Shown: positions 11,526 through 22,732 of the stretch, piece after piece
Position numbering within the stretch: the first letter of the stretch is position 1
Layout: every line of letters begins with the position of its first letter
Source: Phialocephala subalpina
Lineage: Eukaryota; Ascomycota; Leotiomycetes; Helotiales; Mollisiaceae
DNA: 64,000 nt
NCBI GenBank assembly: GCA_900073065.1
Contig: FJOG01000010.1
Span: 247,022 to 311,021, forward strand
Direction of reading: 5' to 3'
Position numbers and translations under genes: made by a program
Notes under the pieces: generated by a model
What the model saw: the letters and a program-made list of their open reading frames with translations, nothing else
Told to the model about the DNA's origin: nothing
The model's database searches: none

Positions 11526-13402
11526 ATGGCTCCACACGTCGAGGCAAGCTCTCTGTCTGATATTACTGAACTTGCTGGGAATCCTCCAAAATACCCTCGG
11601 AACCCCACCGAACGAACAAGACAACCCCTCACTTTATATCTCGCCCGAGTTCCAGGAAGTAGAGGTGGGTCATGTCTCGGCACGTATTGGTTAGCTTTAT
11701 GGTTCTAACAATTCTTCCAGATATCATTCTCACAACACTTAAACCACAATTGAAGAATGTAACTGCCGAAGACGTTGCAGCTTCTTTATACTATTTGCAT
11801 CTAAATACAGAAGATGATCTTCGATTGTTGGAGGACATTGATTGCCAAGGAACAATCACAGAAGAACCAGAATCTGTGTTGCAGAAGCCTCTACCACGCA
11901 AACCTCTGCCTGAGTCGAGCAGATCCTCATTGGACCTCAATCACCAGACAAAATCGACAGCAAATCCGAGCTTTTTGACGTCAATTCCGAAACGCAAGCC
12001 AGTTACTTCTGAAGTTTCCCCGACAGATCAATGTCAACCAGAGCTGAAGCCAGATTTGACATTACCTAGGCGTCCACTAGGACCTAGGCCTTTTGGCTCA
12101 GAGATCACACTACCCAGAAACATTCTACCTGGCGTCGAGAATACTCGACCAAATACTGCAGTAAACCGTCAGGATCCTATTCCTCCATTCAATACTGGCA
12201 GCAAGACCGGGCAGAACTTCAATATTGTGGATCCTGTGTTTGATGATAAGCCTTCCGATGGCTTCTCAATAACCCTAATTCGTCGAGATCCATCTTCTGG
12301 TGCTCAATGGAATGTCGGAACCATCTATGGTCAGCCTGTTCCGAACGGATCACAGCATCGGCGAGGCAAAAGCTCTAAGAAGCCATATTTTGACATATCT
12401 CTTCATTTGACTACCCCGGGTTACAGCCAGTTTCGAAACGCATCAGCCTCTAGCCACATTGGAGAAGGTATTACAGAAGCGTCCAGACCAGTTGGGGTCA
12501 GCCGCACAGCCGAAATTTCACCAGTACAACGCGGATCTGATTCAAGTTTCACTCGACAGGTACGCATGGAAGGGTCTAGCTTTTGGAGCCGCTCATCAAC
12601 ACACAAGAGGGCTCTATCGGATATGTCAGGAGATAGTGCTTCTGCACGTGGCAGAAATTTGAGCACCGACTCCAGTTTTGACACTTTGAGCGTACTTGGT
12701 ATTGATAGGCCATCAAAAGCATCCAGGGATTCACATGCCAAGGGATATAGTTTTTCAAGTCCCTGGGGAGGCTCTTGCAAATTCTCTACAGGCAGTGGAG
12801 GCCGCTCTCTCCGTTGCAAGCATAGCCTGCCAGCTCCGATTTCGGCAAGCAAAGCTGGTGACTTCACGTCTGTGCCAGGACCGCCATCCATTGTGAGTGA
12901 GTTACGCTTCAACCTACCATCAACAACCATCTTCTCATCCTCTACACCATCGGAAGCTGCTGGGAAGAGACCTAGCGTTGATTCTGGGCACTTCAAGTTT
13001 GGTCACATTCGAAACAAACTCTCTCCTGATAGGATTCTGAGTCCACATCAGCCTCCCCTTCCGCCTCGACCCCATCCTACCAGCTATGCAGCCATGTATC
13101 CAAGCGATGAAGAAGAACCGCCACCACTGCCACCTCGATCACCAACGACGTCACATCTGAGACCTGGCTACCAGCAGACGACTTCGTCTGAAACGGCTCG
13201 CGATAGCTATTCGGATGAGGCAGACGATGACGACCGTTTAGATCTCAGCATAGGACGTGAGAAAGCAGGCGGAGGCAATAGAGGAAAACGTGCGAAGTTG
13301 GGCAAATTGATCATTCACGATGAAGGCCTTAAGATGTTGGATCTAGCAGTTGGAGCTAACATGGGGATTTGGTGGAGCGTGTGGGAGTCTGATAGTCGAT
13401 AA
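11526..13402 (+). CDS. Fungal protein of unknown function with proline-rich motifs
   Basis: Two exons, 11526-11664 and 11721-13402 (the intron has branch-like CTAAC and ends TTCCAG), giving 606 residues. The N-terminal 90 residues look folded and charged (DIILTTLKPQLKNVTAEDVA and LYYLHLNTEDDLRLLEDID). The rest is Ser/Pro-rich, with several possible SH3 ligands: PLPRKPLP, PPLPPRPHPT and PPPLPPRSPTT near the C-terminus. The last 60 residues become structured again (KLGKLIIHDEGLKMLDLAVG, then WWSVWESDSR), suggesting a short conserved C-terminal domain that may touch membrane or partner proteins. I do not recognise the family. An adaptor for an SH3 protein is one possibility, only an inference. 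Confidence 0.75.
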
Positions 13403-14225
13403 ACATCTTTTTCGATCATCTCTCTCAAATTCTCGACGTACGAATGAGCCTCAATATTGAATTCTATATTCAACTTGAGCGGCAGCTAGGTCACGTTCAC
13501 CGCTGGCCGCGGACATACTCCACTTCCAGGCTGTGGTACATTTTCGCGCATTCAACCCGAAATATACCGCGAGGAATTCTCGCCTCAGCTTCTGGAATCT
13601 TAAAACACCTGGAACTCTCACTCTTCTTGGCTTTCCCACGTATGAGGTTCTGTCATGTCACACATCGTGACAGAGACACGATCCTTCTTCAGCACCTTCC
13701 GCCAACTTTTTCGAGCCAACCTACAATCCTGAAGCCAGGTCGAGGAGTGAGGAGTCCGGGGTAAGAATGGAGATCATCGATGTACTTTCTGCATCGCGAT
13801 CAGGATCAGCATTAAGGGTTGTTGAGAAAGTGAACAGTCATACAGCAATTTCCATGTGGATCTGATCGGTACTGACAGTCCCCGTACCCCCCCTCAATAA
13901 TACTGGTCAACCATTGATTTCATGCGGTACTTGCCTCCTGTGTAATATTTTCTATTACTTATTCCTAGGAAGGAAGTCACATCTAGGTAACGCTAAAGCC
14001 ACAGTTGGTCACGTCCACATGAGATTTCAGCTTTCCAATTGTTACAACGGAGGAAGTCCTCCTGAGGATTGACATATAAGACCAGTGTGTCTCTCCTGCC
14101 ATTCCTCTCTCTCCATCACAACACAGCATAGTATTTCTTCTCAGGAGCATCTCAAGCTTTAATCCAATTGATACCATACACACTCACTTCAACCTTCAAT
14201 TTTCCACATTCATTCCACCGCCAAA
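13403..14225. other. intergenic region upstream of the hydrophobin
   Basis: No supported gene. It should contain the hydrophobin promoter; a CTTTAATCC-rich leader runs into the ATG at 14226. Confidence 0.5.
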
Positions 14226-14766
14226 ATGCAGCTCACCAGAGTCTTCACCGTCCTCTCCATGGCCGCAGCCACCATCGCTGCTCCCGCTGTCGAAGTCCTC
14301 AAGCGCACCGACGGCATCTCCTGCGGCCAGAGCCAAGGAGTCCTTTCTTGTTGCCAGCAGAAGCCAGTCTTGCAACCCGTCTCTACTCTTGGTGCCAACA
14401 TTGGCCCAACGCTTGGAGGCATCTTGGGGATCATTCCCGCCATTGTCCCTTTGATCGTTCCCGCTATCTCTGTTGCAGCTCAGTGTACGGACATACTCCC
14501 TTTCTTACAGTTTTCTATTCACTCTTCGGCTTCGGTCTCCAGCTCTTGTTCACTGACTTCTTTCTAGGCATTCCTATCATCGCCATTGAAGATTGCGCTA
14601 CTTCCAACATTTGCTGCTTGGCTCCATCTTCAGGAACCACCAACAGCGCCGGTGTAGGAATCTCTCTCCTTGCATAGCAAGATCACAACAATACTGACGC
14701 CGTCAACAGCTCATCCAACTCCTCTCTAACAACCAAATCGCCGTCTGCCCCGGTGTCACCGTCTAA
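14226..14766 (+). CDS. Class I hydrophobin (secreted)
   Basis: Three exons: 14226-14484, 14568-14653 and 14710-14766; 133 residues. The first about 18 residues are a signal peptide (hydrophobic core VLSMAAATIAAPA). The eight-cysteine hydrophobin pattern is complete: C-x8-CC-x43-C-x8-C-x5-CC-x24-C-x5, spread over all three exons; the eighth Cys is in the last one (IAVCPGVTV). The spacing is at or slightly beyond the long end of class I. The very hydrophobic loop (ILGIIPAIVPLIVPAISVAA) after the first CC pair is what self-assembles at air-water interfaces. The protein would coat aerial hyphae or spores. A KR at residues 26-27 just after the signal could be a Kex2-like site. Confidence 0.9.
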
Positions 14767-15611
14767 ATACCGACCTCCGCTCATCCTCCTCAAATCCTCC
14801 TTTCACTCCAATTTCCAGATTCTTCGCATTACAAAAGACCATCTTGGGTACATTGTATTTGGCTTCACTTCACATTCGGAGGCAACATAGGTTTTCACGA
14901 ATCACATTCACCTCAGGAGGATTTCAGGTTTGGCATGTAGTTGAGTAGCGGAGATGGAAATGGTGGGAAAGATAAGTCTTATTCAACATCAGACTCATCT
15001 AACCCATCAGCGAAAGGATTTCTTGCTTGTTGTTGGTATTGGTAATACTAGACTTTGTTTAATGCACTGTTTACTCTCTATCCCTGGATATTGATACCTT
15101 TCCACGTGTTCGAGGACCAGAACAGAAGATGCTGCGTCAGAGAGCACAGCACGTCCAGCAAGACGTTTCGCCGACGTCCCTCCACTTCCCAAGACGCCGA
15201 CATTGTAGGACACACACTAATGCAAAGAATATACCTCGCATTGCGCACCCCAGAAACGGCCAAGCCCAATCACTTTCAGAATGTGATACAACATACTAGG
15301 TCCAGATCCCGAGCTGCAAGTTCCCGTTCGTGCCACAAACATTGACAGGCATAGCAACACAATTCTGCCAGGGACAACTATCACAAGGGGTCAAGAGTTG
15401 AGAGGCAAGACGAAATATAATTTCTGGTATCGGAAATTCTTCCATGTGCAACCTATCTTTATTTGAGCTTGATCTGATCCCGGAACATGACCTATCCTTC
15501 TCATACCGGTACGCCGACCAGCCATACTCTCTGCCATACCGAAACGCCAAACAACTCTAATTCTCCCTGTCTGATTACTGTAGCTCAACAATACAAAGCT
15601 ATCTTTCTTAT
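14767..15611. other. convergent intergenic region
   Basis: Between the hydrophobin stop (+) and the RAD54 stop (-). Only short frames without recognisable features. Confidence 0.5.
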
Positions 15612-18206
15612 CTAATGAGATATATACTGGAACACGGCTGATACTTCGTGCTCACCACACTCCTGTCTCAACAACAAATCCTGGATCGGCTTCAGACCTT
15701 CGTTTACGAAGTGATTCCAAGTACTCGTGTCACCGTACATCATAGCTGGTGCCTTGATGTACTGCTTCCCATCCGGTTTACAGCGCTTACACTTGAACGT
15801 GTCATGTGTGTCGCTCGTAGTATTACCACGGTACTGGAACAGCTCTCGGAGACTGTCAAGCGTGAAATGTCGTTCCACATCCTCAGCCGAGTCTACGACG
15901 CAAGACGAGAGTGACTGCTTGTGAGATTGTCGCTGGAAGATCTTCTCTTCGATCGTTCCTGTCGCAATGAATCGATACACGAAGCAATCTTTCTTCTGTC
16001 CATCTCTCCATACTCGGGCAAGAGCTTGCTGATCCGCAGCCGGGTTCCAGTCGGGATCGAAGAGGACGAGTCTGTTGGCGCCGATAAGGTTGAGACCACA
16101 TCCTCCGGCTTTACTACTGAGAAGGAAGATGAACTCGCTGCCTTCCGGGTCGTTGAACTTATCCACGAGCTTCTGCCTCTTTGTGACGTTCATGGTTCCA
16201 TCAAGTCGCAAGCTGCCATACCCGCGATGGCGACAAAGCTTGTCGAACATATCCAAGGTCTGAGTGTAGTTGCTAATCAACACGATCTTGTCGTTCGTGT
16301 CTTGGCGAATCCGAGCAAGCATACGATCCAAGACCTGCATCTTGCCTGAGTACCATGGCTTGATATCCCTGTCTCTACCTCTGGCCTCCTTGGGAATGTA
16401 GTCGTCGGGCCAGAATTTTTCGCAGCCAGGCAAGTCATCGGGGAGGTTGAGAAGGTCTGGGTGGTTACATAGCTTCTTGAGCATACCGATAGCCTTGAGC
16501 GGCTGACTGCCCTTGCCTCTAAGCAAGGCTTTGATGTCGGGACTGCTAATGAAGTGATTGTAGAGATCCAATTGAAACGGCGCGAGGTTGCAGAAAACGA
16601 CATGCTCGTACTTGACAGGTAAGTACTTGGAGAGGATGTCGTTCGTTCTTCGAATGATGAACTTGTTGACGACGCTGAGAAGCTCCCTGACACATTCGTC
16701 GCCTCTCTGGCGATCCTTGTCACTACCTGCCGCATCACGACCTCTCAAAATAGGAATCTCGTACTTCTTTCGGAACTCCAGCCGCGTGCCCAGCAAGCCA
16801 GGATTGGCAAAGCTGATGAGCGAGAAGTACTCAGTGAGATCGTTTTGAATGGGAGTTCCAGAAAGAATGACTCTCCTCGATACATTGAGGCCGTTCAAGG
16901 CTGTGAAAGTCTGACTGTCACCATTCTTCAATCGATGACCTTCGTCACAAAGCATGAGCCCGATCTTGGTATTCTTCAGCTCGTCAACGTAGAGTCGGAG
17001 AGTCTCGTATGAAACGATAATGACTGGTCGCGTTACTGCTCGGCCACTGGCGATGGCCCATTGTCGTAGTTGCTGAATGAGTTCCTCCTTGGAAGCCTTG
17101 CCGTCTATAGCAAATGGCTGGATTGCATCCGGCCCAAGCCATTTTATCAACTCATTTGCCCAATTCTTGACCAAACTAGAGGGGCATGCAATGATGGCTT
17201 TTTCCATTGTTGGCTTTCCAGCATCTGGGGACTGCTTCAAGAGCGTCCACATCAGCGTAATACACTGAAGGGTCTTACCCAGACCCATTTCGTCGGCCAT
17301 GATGCAGCCATTGGCCTTCTCTTCTATCATGCCCGTGACACATTTGTACATGAACTTCACACCCTCAATTTGATGCGGCCGTAGAACTTTTGCAAGCTTG
17401 GGATCAATGACAACCGGAACCTTCGGTCTTTCGCCGTCTACAACCTTCTTGATGCCCAGAATTTCCGCCAGAGACTTATTGACCAAAGGAGCATCAATCT
17501 TGGGCGCTTCGGGTTCGTCCGCCTTCTTTGCCTCTTCGATCGTCCTCGGCTTCTCGTCTATTGTAGGGTCGTATAGAACAATAGCAAATTCCCCACTTGG
17601 GTCATGCAACGCTTTTGCCACGAACACTGCTCCTTGCCTTAGTCCCAGTGTCGGTGGAGGTCGACTTGGATTGTATGAAGCGGAATTCTTATTGATCAAT
17701 GGCACCGCAAAGCGCTTGCGAAACATTGTCTCCTTGTCCTTCACCTGGAAGACTGGAAACTTATTGGCATCTCTCGTCACAAGAGCCAACCGATCATCAT
17801 TCGTGTATGGCTTATCATCGTCCTTGCTTCCATCAGCTCCTCCATAATCGACCTTCCGCCGCTTCCGCGCTGGCTTCTCTGATATGCGTGATACTGTCGC
17901 AGATCCAGGGCAGCTGAACGGCCTCCTGAGTTTATCGACAGACTGAGGCGTGTATAGTCGCTGGGAGGAATGAGGCACAGGCGTCCTCGCAGACGAAGAT
18001 GGGGTGTTCTCTTTGTCGTCGCTCAGGGTGACCTTGAATGGCTTCTTCAATCGATCGACGGTCTTCGGTGTGCCTGCAAGAGTAGTTCCCACACGTTTCT
18101 GCGTGATCGCTGGCGCACTCAGACTCGAAGATGGCTCTGTTGGAGGTGTAATCATCTTCGCCGCAGGGTCGTAGGTGTTGCCCGGAATTTCAACGACGAG
18201 ATTCAT
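15612..18206 (-). CDS. RAD54: Rad54 DNA-dependent ATPase of homologous recombination (SNF2 family)
   Basis: A single uninterrupted exon of 864 residues. SNF2 helicase lobe 1 begins near residue 260 (LAKVLRPHQIEGVKFMYKCV); Walker A is DEMGLGKT at about 305-312 and the Walker B box is DEGH at about 421-424, followed by LSGTPIQNDL. Lobe 2 has the SSKAGGCGLNLIGANRLVLFDPDW-like motif V and the arginine-finger segment QALARVWRDGQKKDCFVYR, the Rad54 form of motif VI. A C-terminal CxxC...K region (CKRCKPDGKQ) follows. It stimulates Rad51 strand invasion and remodels chromatin at breaks. The N-terminal 120 residues are Ser/Thr/Pro-rich with the KRRKVDYGG basic patch, plausible for Rad51 binding and nuclear import. 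Confidence 0.95.
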   Translation of the reverse strand: MNLVVEIPGNTYDPAAKMITPPTEPSSSLSAPAITQKRVGTTLAGTPKTVDRLKKPFKVTLSDDKENTPSSSARTPVPHSSQRLYTPQSVDKLRRPFSCPGSATVSRISEKPARKRRKVDYGGADGSKDDDKPYTNDDRLALVTRDANKFPVFQVKDKETMFRKRFAVPLINKNSASYNPSRPPPTLGLRQGAVFVAKALHDPSGEFAIVLYDPTIDEKPRTIEEAKKADEPEAPKIDAPLVNKSLAEILGIKKVVDGERPKVPVVIDPKLAKVLRPHQIEGVKFMYKCVTGMIEEKANGCIMADEMGLGKTLQCITLMWTLLKQSPDAGKPTMEKAIIACPSSLVKNWANELIKWLGPDAIQPFAIDGKASKEELIQQLRQWAIASGRAVTRPVIIVSYETLRLYVDELKNTKIGLMLCDEGHRLKNGDSQTFTALNGLNVSRRVILSGTPIQNDLTEYFSLISFANPGLLGTRLEFRKKYEIPILRGRDAAGSDKDRQRGDECVRELLSVVNKFIIRRTNDILSKYLPVKYEHVVFCNLAPFQLDLYNHFISSPDIKALLRGKGSQPLKAIGMLKKLCNHPDLLNLPDDLPGCEKFWPDDYIPKEARGRDRDIKPWYSGKMQVLDRMLARIRQDTNDKIVLISNYTQTLDMFDKLCRHRGYGSLRLDGTMNVTKRQKLVDKFNDPEGSEFIFLLSSKAGGCGLNLIGANRLVLFDPDWNPAADQQALARVWRDGQKKDCFVYRFIATGTIEEKIFQRQSHKQSLSSCVVDSAEDVERHFTLDSLRELFQYRGNTTSDTHDTFKCKRCKPDGKQYIKAPAMMYGDTSTWNHFVNEGLKPIQDLLLRQECGEHEVSAVFQYISH

Positions 18207-18588
18207 CTTTCGCGTTTCCTCTGAACAATTGTCGAGTCGCGAGTCCTGGCTTCAAGACATTGATGCTGGGATGTAGCGATATCAACAAACGCGTCGGAGG
18301 AAAGCGCGCTGAGGCACCAGTGCATGTGACTCTAGGCCACGTGAATCGCCCCAATCTCAAAAAGCCACCGACATAATTTTTTTGAGAACCCGGGAAAGCC
18401 CGAAAATTCAGCGAGTTCAGGGGCACGTCAGAAAAAAAATCTCAATATGCCTCAAAGCATTTAAAACTCTTCCAATTCCCCCAGGTTCAAAAAGTCATAC
18501 GATTTAATCCTCGATATCGAATTGTTAAAGTCCACCCCACCAACAATCAATTTCACGCCGTTCCTCCGCTGCCCCGCGCTAATCCAAA
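18207..18588. other. divergent promoter between RAD54 and a small gene
   Basis: A 382-bp interval between start codons. Apart from the MCB-like hexamer and short A/T runs near 18375 and 18430, nothing specific is seen. Confidence 0.5.
18289..18294. promoter_or_regulatory. MCB-like ACGCGT site upstream of RAD54
   Basis: ACGCGT lies about 83 bp upstream of the RAD54 start codon, in the interval shared with the divergent gene at 18589. This hexamer is the MBF (Mbp1-Swi6 type) site for G1/S genes. A single hexamer is weak evidence. Confidence 0.35.
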
Positions 18589-18927
18589 ATGGCCCCGCCA
18601 ACAACACTTTCACGACCTTCAAACATCGACAATTTCTTTGCTCAGAACCAAACCCCTATTCTTGGGGCTACATTCGGGGCCCAGGTCCTTCATTGGCAAT
18701 TCATTCGACGGACCCAGCCAGCGGTTGATTCTGGCATCTCGACTTCTGTCAGAAGTGGTTATTTCCCAAGACCGCTGAGAGCAGGTCTTGGTTGGGCTGT
18801 TGTGTTTATTGGACTCATGACCAAGATCACGTTAGCGAAAAAGACAGTCAGAGACTTCAAAGATCCGATCATTGCTGCGAAAGCCGAGAGGAAACACTGG
18901 AAGCACCTTTCCAGGGAAGGGTTGTGA
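18589..18927 (+). CDS. Small hypothetical protein with one membrane helix
   Basis: A single-exon ORF of 112 residues with a good Kozak-like context (CAAAATGGC). There is one hydrophobic segment at about 68-83 (LGWAVVFIGLMTKITL), followed by a basic, hydrophilic tail (KAERKHWKHLSREGL). The hydrophilic N-terminus (NIDNFFAQNQTPILGATFGAQ) looks structured and conserved-like. It resembles small mitochondrial or ER single-pass proteins in layout, but I do not recognise the family. It ends 85 bp before the mitochondrial carrier gene on the same strand. Confidence 0.6.
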   Translation: MAPPTTLSRPSNIDNFFAQNQTPILGATFGAQVLHWQFIRRTQPAVDSGISTSVRSGYFPRPLRAGLGWAVVFIGLMTKITLAKKTVRDFKDPIIAAKAERKHWKHLSREGL

Positions 18928-19012
18928 ATCACAAGATTCAGCGATTACGAAATTCCGGGAACGATGACTTGATCACAACACCACGATTTCTTCATTTTTA
19001 TATATCCTCACC

Positions 19013-20014
19013 ATGTCCGCCGATTTTTGGGCAGGATATATTTCAGGCGCGGCTGGCATCTTAATTGGCAACCCCCTCGACCTCATCAAAGTGCGTCTCC
19101 AAGCTGGTACACCTCTCTCCAGCTCCGCCTCAAGCTCAACTTCCGCCTCCAGCAGCCACTCTCTCTCCGCAAGGTCTACCTACCGCTCCCAATTCTCCTC
19201 CGCCTCCTCCCTAATCCGCGGCGCCACAGCTCCAATCCTCGGCTACGGAGCTCTCAACGCCCTCCTCTTCGTTACATACAACCGCACCCGAGATCTCCTT
19301 CACAACAACCCAACCACACAACCCAATCTCTGGACAACATTCCTAGCCGGCGCCCTCGGCGGCCTTGCAACATGGGTTGTGAGCACTCCCACAGAATTAA
19401 TAAAATGCCGCGCCCAACTATCTACTTCCTCAACTTCCGCGTCAAGTTTTAGGATCGCGAAGGAGATTTTGAGGATGGAGGGGGTGAGGGGTTTGTATTT
19501 TGGGGGTGTGGTTACGGCTTTGAGGGATAGTGTCGGGTATGGGTTTTATTTTTGGAGTTATGAACTCTCCACCAGAGTCTTGGAACGGCAGTTTAGGGAA
19601 AATGGTAAGGAGGGAGGAGGAATGGGAATGGGACAAGAAGCCGCGAAAGTGCTGCTTTGTGGTGGCTTAGCTGGTGTGGTTACTTGGGCGAGTATCTTCC
19701 CTCTCGACGTCATAAAAACTCGAGTCCAAACCCAAGCCCTACCTGCCGCTCTCTCGTCCAGCGAAACTGCACCACTTTTGGGCTCAGAAATTGGGGCAGG
19801 GAGGGAAAGAACAGAAAGGAGAAAGGGCGCAATAGAGATCACAAAAACAGCATATAGAAACGAAGGTGCAAGCGTGTTTTTCAAGGGATTGATGGTTTGT
19901 AGCATTAGAGCGTTTATGGTTAATGCGGTTCAATGGGCGGTTTATGAGTGGATGATGAGGGAGTTGGATCCGGAGAGGAAAATCTCGATGGCTGTTAATA
20001 AGACGAATGTATAG
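19013..20014 (+). CDS. Mitochondrial carrier family (SLC25) transporter
   Basis: A single exon of 333 residues. Three repeats carry the carrier signature Px[DE]xx[KR]: PLDLIKVRLQ at about residue 22, PTELIKCRAQ at about 127 and PLDVIKTRVQ at about 231. Six membrane helices are expected, two per repeat; downstream glycine motifs (EGVRGLYFGG; EGASVFFKGL) match the loop motif [DE]GxxxxaKG. The inserted Ser-rich loop at residues about 33-62 is low in complexity. The start MSADFWAGYISGAAGILIGNP is like the carnitine/acylcarnitine and amino-acid carrier branch, but the substrate cannot be decided from what is visible. It acts in the mitochondrial inner membrane. Confidence 0.9.
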   Translation: MSADFWAGYISGAAGILIGNPLDLIKVRLQAGTPLSSSASSSTSASSSHSLSARSTYRSQFSSASSLIRGATAPILGYGALNALLFVTYNRTRDLLHNNPTTQPNLWTTFLAGALGGLATWVVSTPTELIKCRAQLSTSSTSASSFRIAKEILRMEGVRGLYFGGVVTALRDSVGYGFYFWSYELSTRVLERQFRENGKEGGGMGMGQEAAKVLLCGGLAGVVTWASIFPLDVIKTRVQTQALPAALSSSETAPLLGSEIGAGRERTERRKGAIEITKTAYRNEGASVFFKGLMVCSIRAFMVNAVQWAVYEWMMRELDPERKISMAVNKTNV

Positions 20015-20164
20015 ACTAGACTTGGTTAGAGAGGATAGAATAGAGGTTGGAATAGAAGCGAAGATTTAGAATTGAGAGTGTTCGGTTGCCATTTGAAGAT
20101 CAACATGAGACATACGTGAATTAAAAGTGCAAAGCAAGCAGGACTTTCAATATTGTCCTGGTAT

Positions 20165-20236
20165 GACATTGAGGAGTGGTGGCACATTGGGGAGTGATGG
20201 GACATTGGGGAGTGATGGGACATTGAGGGGAGCTGG
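20165..20236. repeat. minisatellite, 18-nt unit, four copies
   Basis: Four tandem copies of an 18-mer close to GACATTGGGGAGTGATGG, diverging by a few bases each. It lies in the spacer downstream of the carrier gene, apparently non-coding; the reverse strand reads as a His/Ser/Pro/Met periodic frame that I do not consider a gene. Confidence 0.8.
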
Positions 20237-20878
20237 GATACTAAGGCAAGCAGCCTAGGCAGAAGCCAATCTTCCAGGTCTACGAACACTTTCGGAAGTC
20301 GACACTCTGTGAACCAACCCGGACATTCATGCTGCCTATAGCAGAGTGTATCGTTTCTACTCCATTCCCATCTTGACTTGGACATTCGAAACTGGCTGGA
20401 GAGATTGATACTATCGCCATCTAATCCAACATTTGATACAAAAGCCAGAGAGCATATTGGTCTTTCACCTATATTTTGACCGAGAAATGCCTCTAGTCGG
20501 ACTCTCCGAGAACTTTCATTAGGAATTTAGAACAGACCCGAAAAAACTTATGGGTATGGATGAGCACTCTCGAATCTCGCATAACATGAAGGCGATGAGA
20601 AATGCATCCATGCAAAGGCCTCTTCATTCTTAGCTTTCGCAAGTAAGCTATGATACAATCTGCAGGAAGTATCAACGCTGCTGCCAGATTTTCTACTCCT
20701 CTGCAATACTGTAAAGACATTGCCCATTCGGCAAGTGGTCGTGGATATCAGACATAAACCAAACTCCTCCAATGCAATAGCAACATCAGATACTCCTAAC
20801 CATGTCCTGTACTTTTACACACAAGTCGTCCAATCATGCACAACCAATCAGCTAATTACCCATCAGAGATGCACAGAG
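20237..20878. other. convergent intergenic region
   Basis: Between the carrier (+) and the SAK-type gene (-). No supported feature. Confidence 0.5.
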
Positions 20879-22732
20879 TTAGAAGTATTGCAACTCCTGA
20901 TTGCCGCCACCGCCACCATTTCCATTTCCACCCTTTCCTTGCATGTACTGATGGTATTGTTGGAATTGCTGCTGGACCAATTGCTGAGGAGTCTGGTATT
21001 GCTTTTGAAGTGGCGGGAAGTCTTCATAGGCGACGGCAGCGTTGTAGGTTGGAGGCGTGTTGTTTCCCTTCTCACCAACATCGTCCAACGACCGGTAGTT
21101 GTATCCACCTCCTCTACCGCGGCCTCGTCCACCACCACCTCCCCTGTTGTTCCCGCCTCGTCCTCCTCGGCCATTGCCGCCACCACGATGATTACCCCGT
21201 CCTCCTCGGCCGCCACCGCCATAGTTGTTTTGTTGGTAGCCACCACGACCGGTATTGGAGGATTGGGTATTGTGTCCGTACGAACCACTGTCTCGCCTAG
21301 GAGGGTCATCATCAGGTGCATGCTTGCGTTTGAAGGTCTTGTTGGGGAACAGGCTCTCATACTCGTTCTCTCTTGGATCCTCCTCCTCAATACGCAACAA
21401 GACCTTCTCGCCTACAGTACTCTCGAAGATGAACTGCTTTTCCGGTGGAACAGGCTGCCAATTCTGGATCTTACCTGCGTCGATGGGACGAGCACCCTTC
21501 CGCAGAACAAGAACAATGATTGGGACGGGGTTCTCTGTATAATATTTCTTCGTCTCGGGAACAGGACGAACACAAGCGGCCCAGATCTTGTTCTCGAAGA
21601 CTGCTGTGCCGGTCACCTGCCAAGTCGTCTTGCTGCCCATTCCACCAACCTTTTCCAGGATACTGTTCTGGCAAGGTCTGGGAGTGATCAGGACATTGTT
21701 TGCAAGAAACTTCAACTCAGTATCGGGCATGTTGGGTGGCAGCTGAGCTAGAGTAAGCAGCTTTTGGGTGTCAGTATTGTCGATCAAATAGCCGGTATAG
21801 AAAACAGTCTTCTTGATCTGAAGACGAGGTGCACGTCTGCCTTTGCTGACAGCTAGGTTGTGATCATTGATCAAGCACTGCACTTCTGCAGTCTCTTGAA
21901 CAGGACTCAGTTGAGTTGATGAATCGGCCACTTGGACCACTTCAGCAGTGATAGGTCCACGCGTAGGTGACCCTCCAATGCCTTGTTGGCGCTTGTTGTA
22001 ATCCATGAAGAAGTCTCGAAAGCCCTTGACGTGCTTGACTCGATCCTCGTATACTCTGATCTCTTCTGCACCTCTGTATGTCTCCATCAAGGCCTCCAAG
22101 AAGTTCTGCTTGAAGTTCATTGTACTCGAGAAGCGCTCATTGTTTGGGCCGGTGGGCGGCTTCAACGAAATGATGTCAAAATCGAGACCTTTGCTGACGA
22201 CCATCTTCTTCACCAACTTGGCGAAGCCGACCTCTGATCGACCTGTCAAGAGGATTGTGCAGACATCTTTTTGCTGCATGCTCAATTCAATGAGTTCAAC
22301 GATGCGCTCATTCCACCAGCCCTTCCAGGCTCTGGGTTCTTCTTTCTCGAGTCCTTCACCGGTAGCTGCGAGGATTCTCGAATCATGCCACCATCCGCCT
22401 GTCGCAAATGTATCTTGTGATTGTAAAAAGCCGATCGTTGGGCCATTCCATAGCTTTGGGTTCGGCAGAGGGCTGTTGAATACTGGCAAATCGTGTCAGC
22501 ATGTTGGAAGCAAGCTTGAGCGTGTAACTTACAGGTATTATCAAAGTCATAGACATGCAGGGACTTGATCTTATCGACGGCTGCGCACAATTTAGCTCAT
22601 GATTGTAGAATGGTCGTGCGGCATACCAGGAAGCTGTTCTTTGTCTGCGACTGACCATCGATTGAGTGCAGTCAGGGTGTACCGCGTCGACGAGGTGCCA
22701 TTTGAGTAGCCGTAGCCATTCGGGCCCGACAT
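20879..22732 (-). CDS. HAD-domain 'Swiss Army Knife' RNA-repair-like protein with RGG tail
   Basis: Three exons: 22732-22627, 22580-22533 and 22482-20879; 585 residues. The HAD phosphatase motif I is rebuilt only after splicing: HVYDFDNTLFNSP at about 43-55, with the intron inside the Leu codon; motif II-like TILLTGRSE follows. This matches the fungal HAD_SAK_1 family (HAD domain in Swiss-Army-Knife RNA repair proteins). A central beta-rich region precedes a long disordered C-terminus dense in RGG/GRG repeats (about residues 480-530) and a Gln-rich tail (QQLVQQQFQQYHQYMQ). RGG boxes bind RNA and are methylated by arginine methyltransferases. A nucleic-acid end-processing role is predicted from the family, not shown. 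Confidence 0.85.

Noticed and set aside
11526..20014. Secondary-metabolite or effector cluster around the hydrophobin
   Set aside because: Neighbours are housekeeping genes (RRP14, RAD54, carrier); no synthase, P450 or cluster regulator.
20720..21751. 343-codon plus-strand ORF opposite the SAK-type gene
   Set aside because: Antisense shadow of the RGG tail; the minus-strand gene has family motifs and introns.
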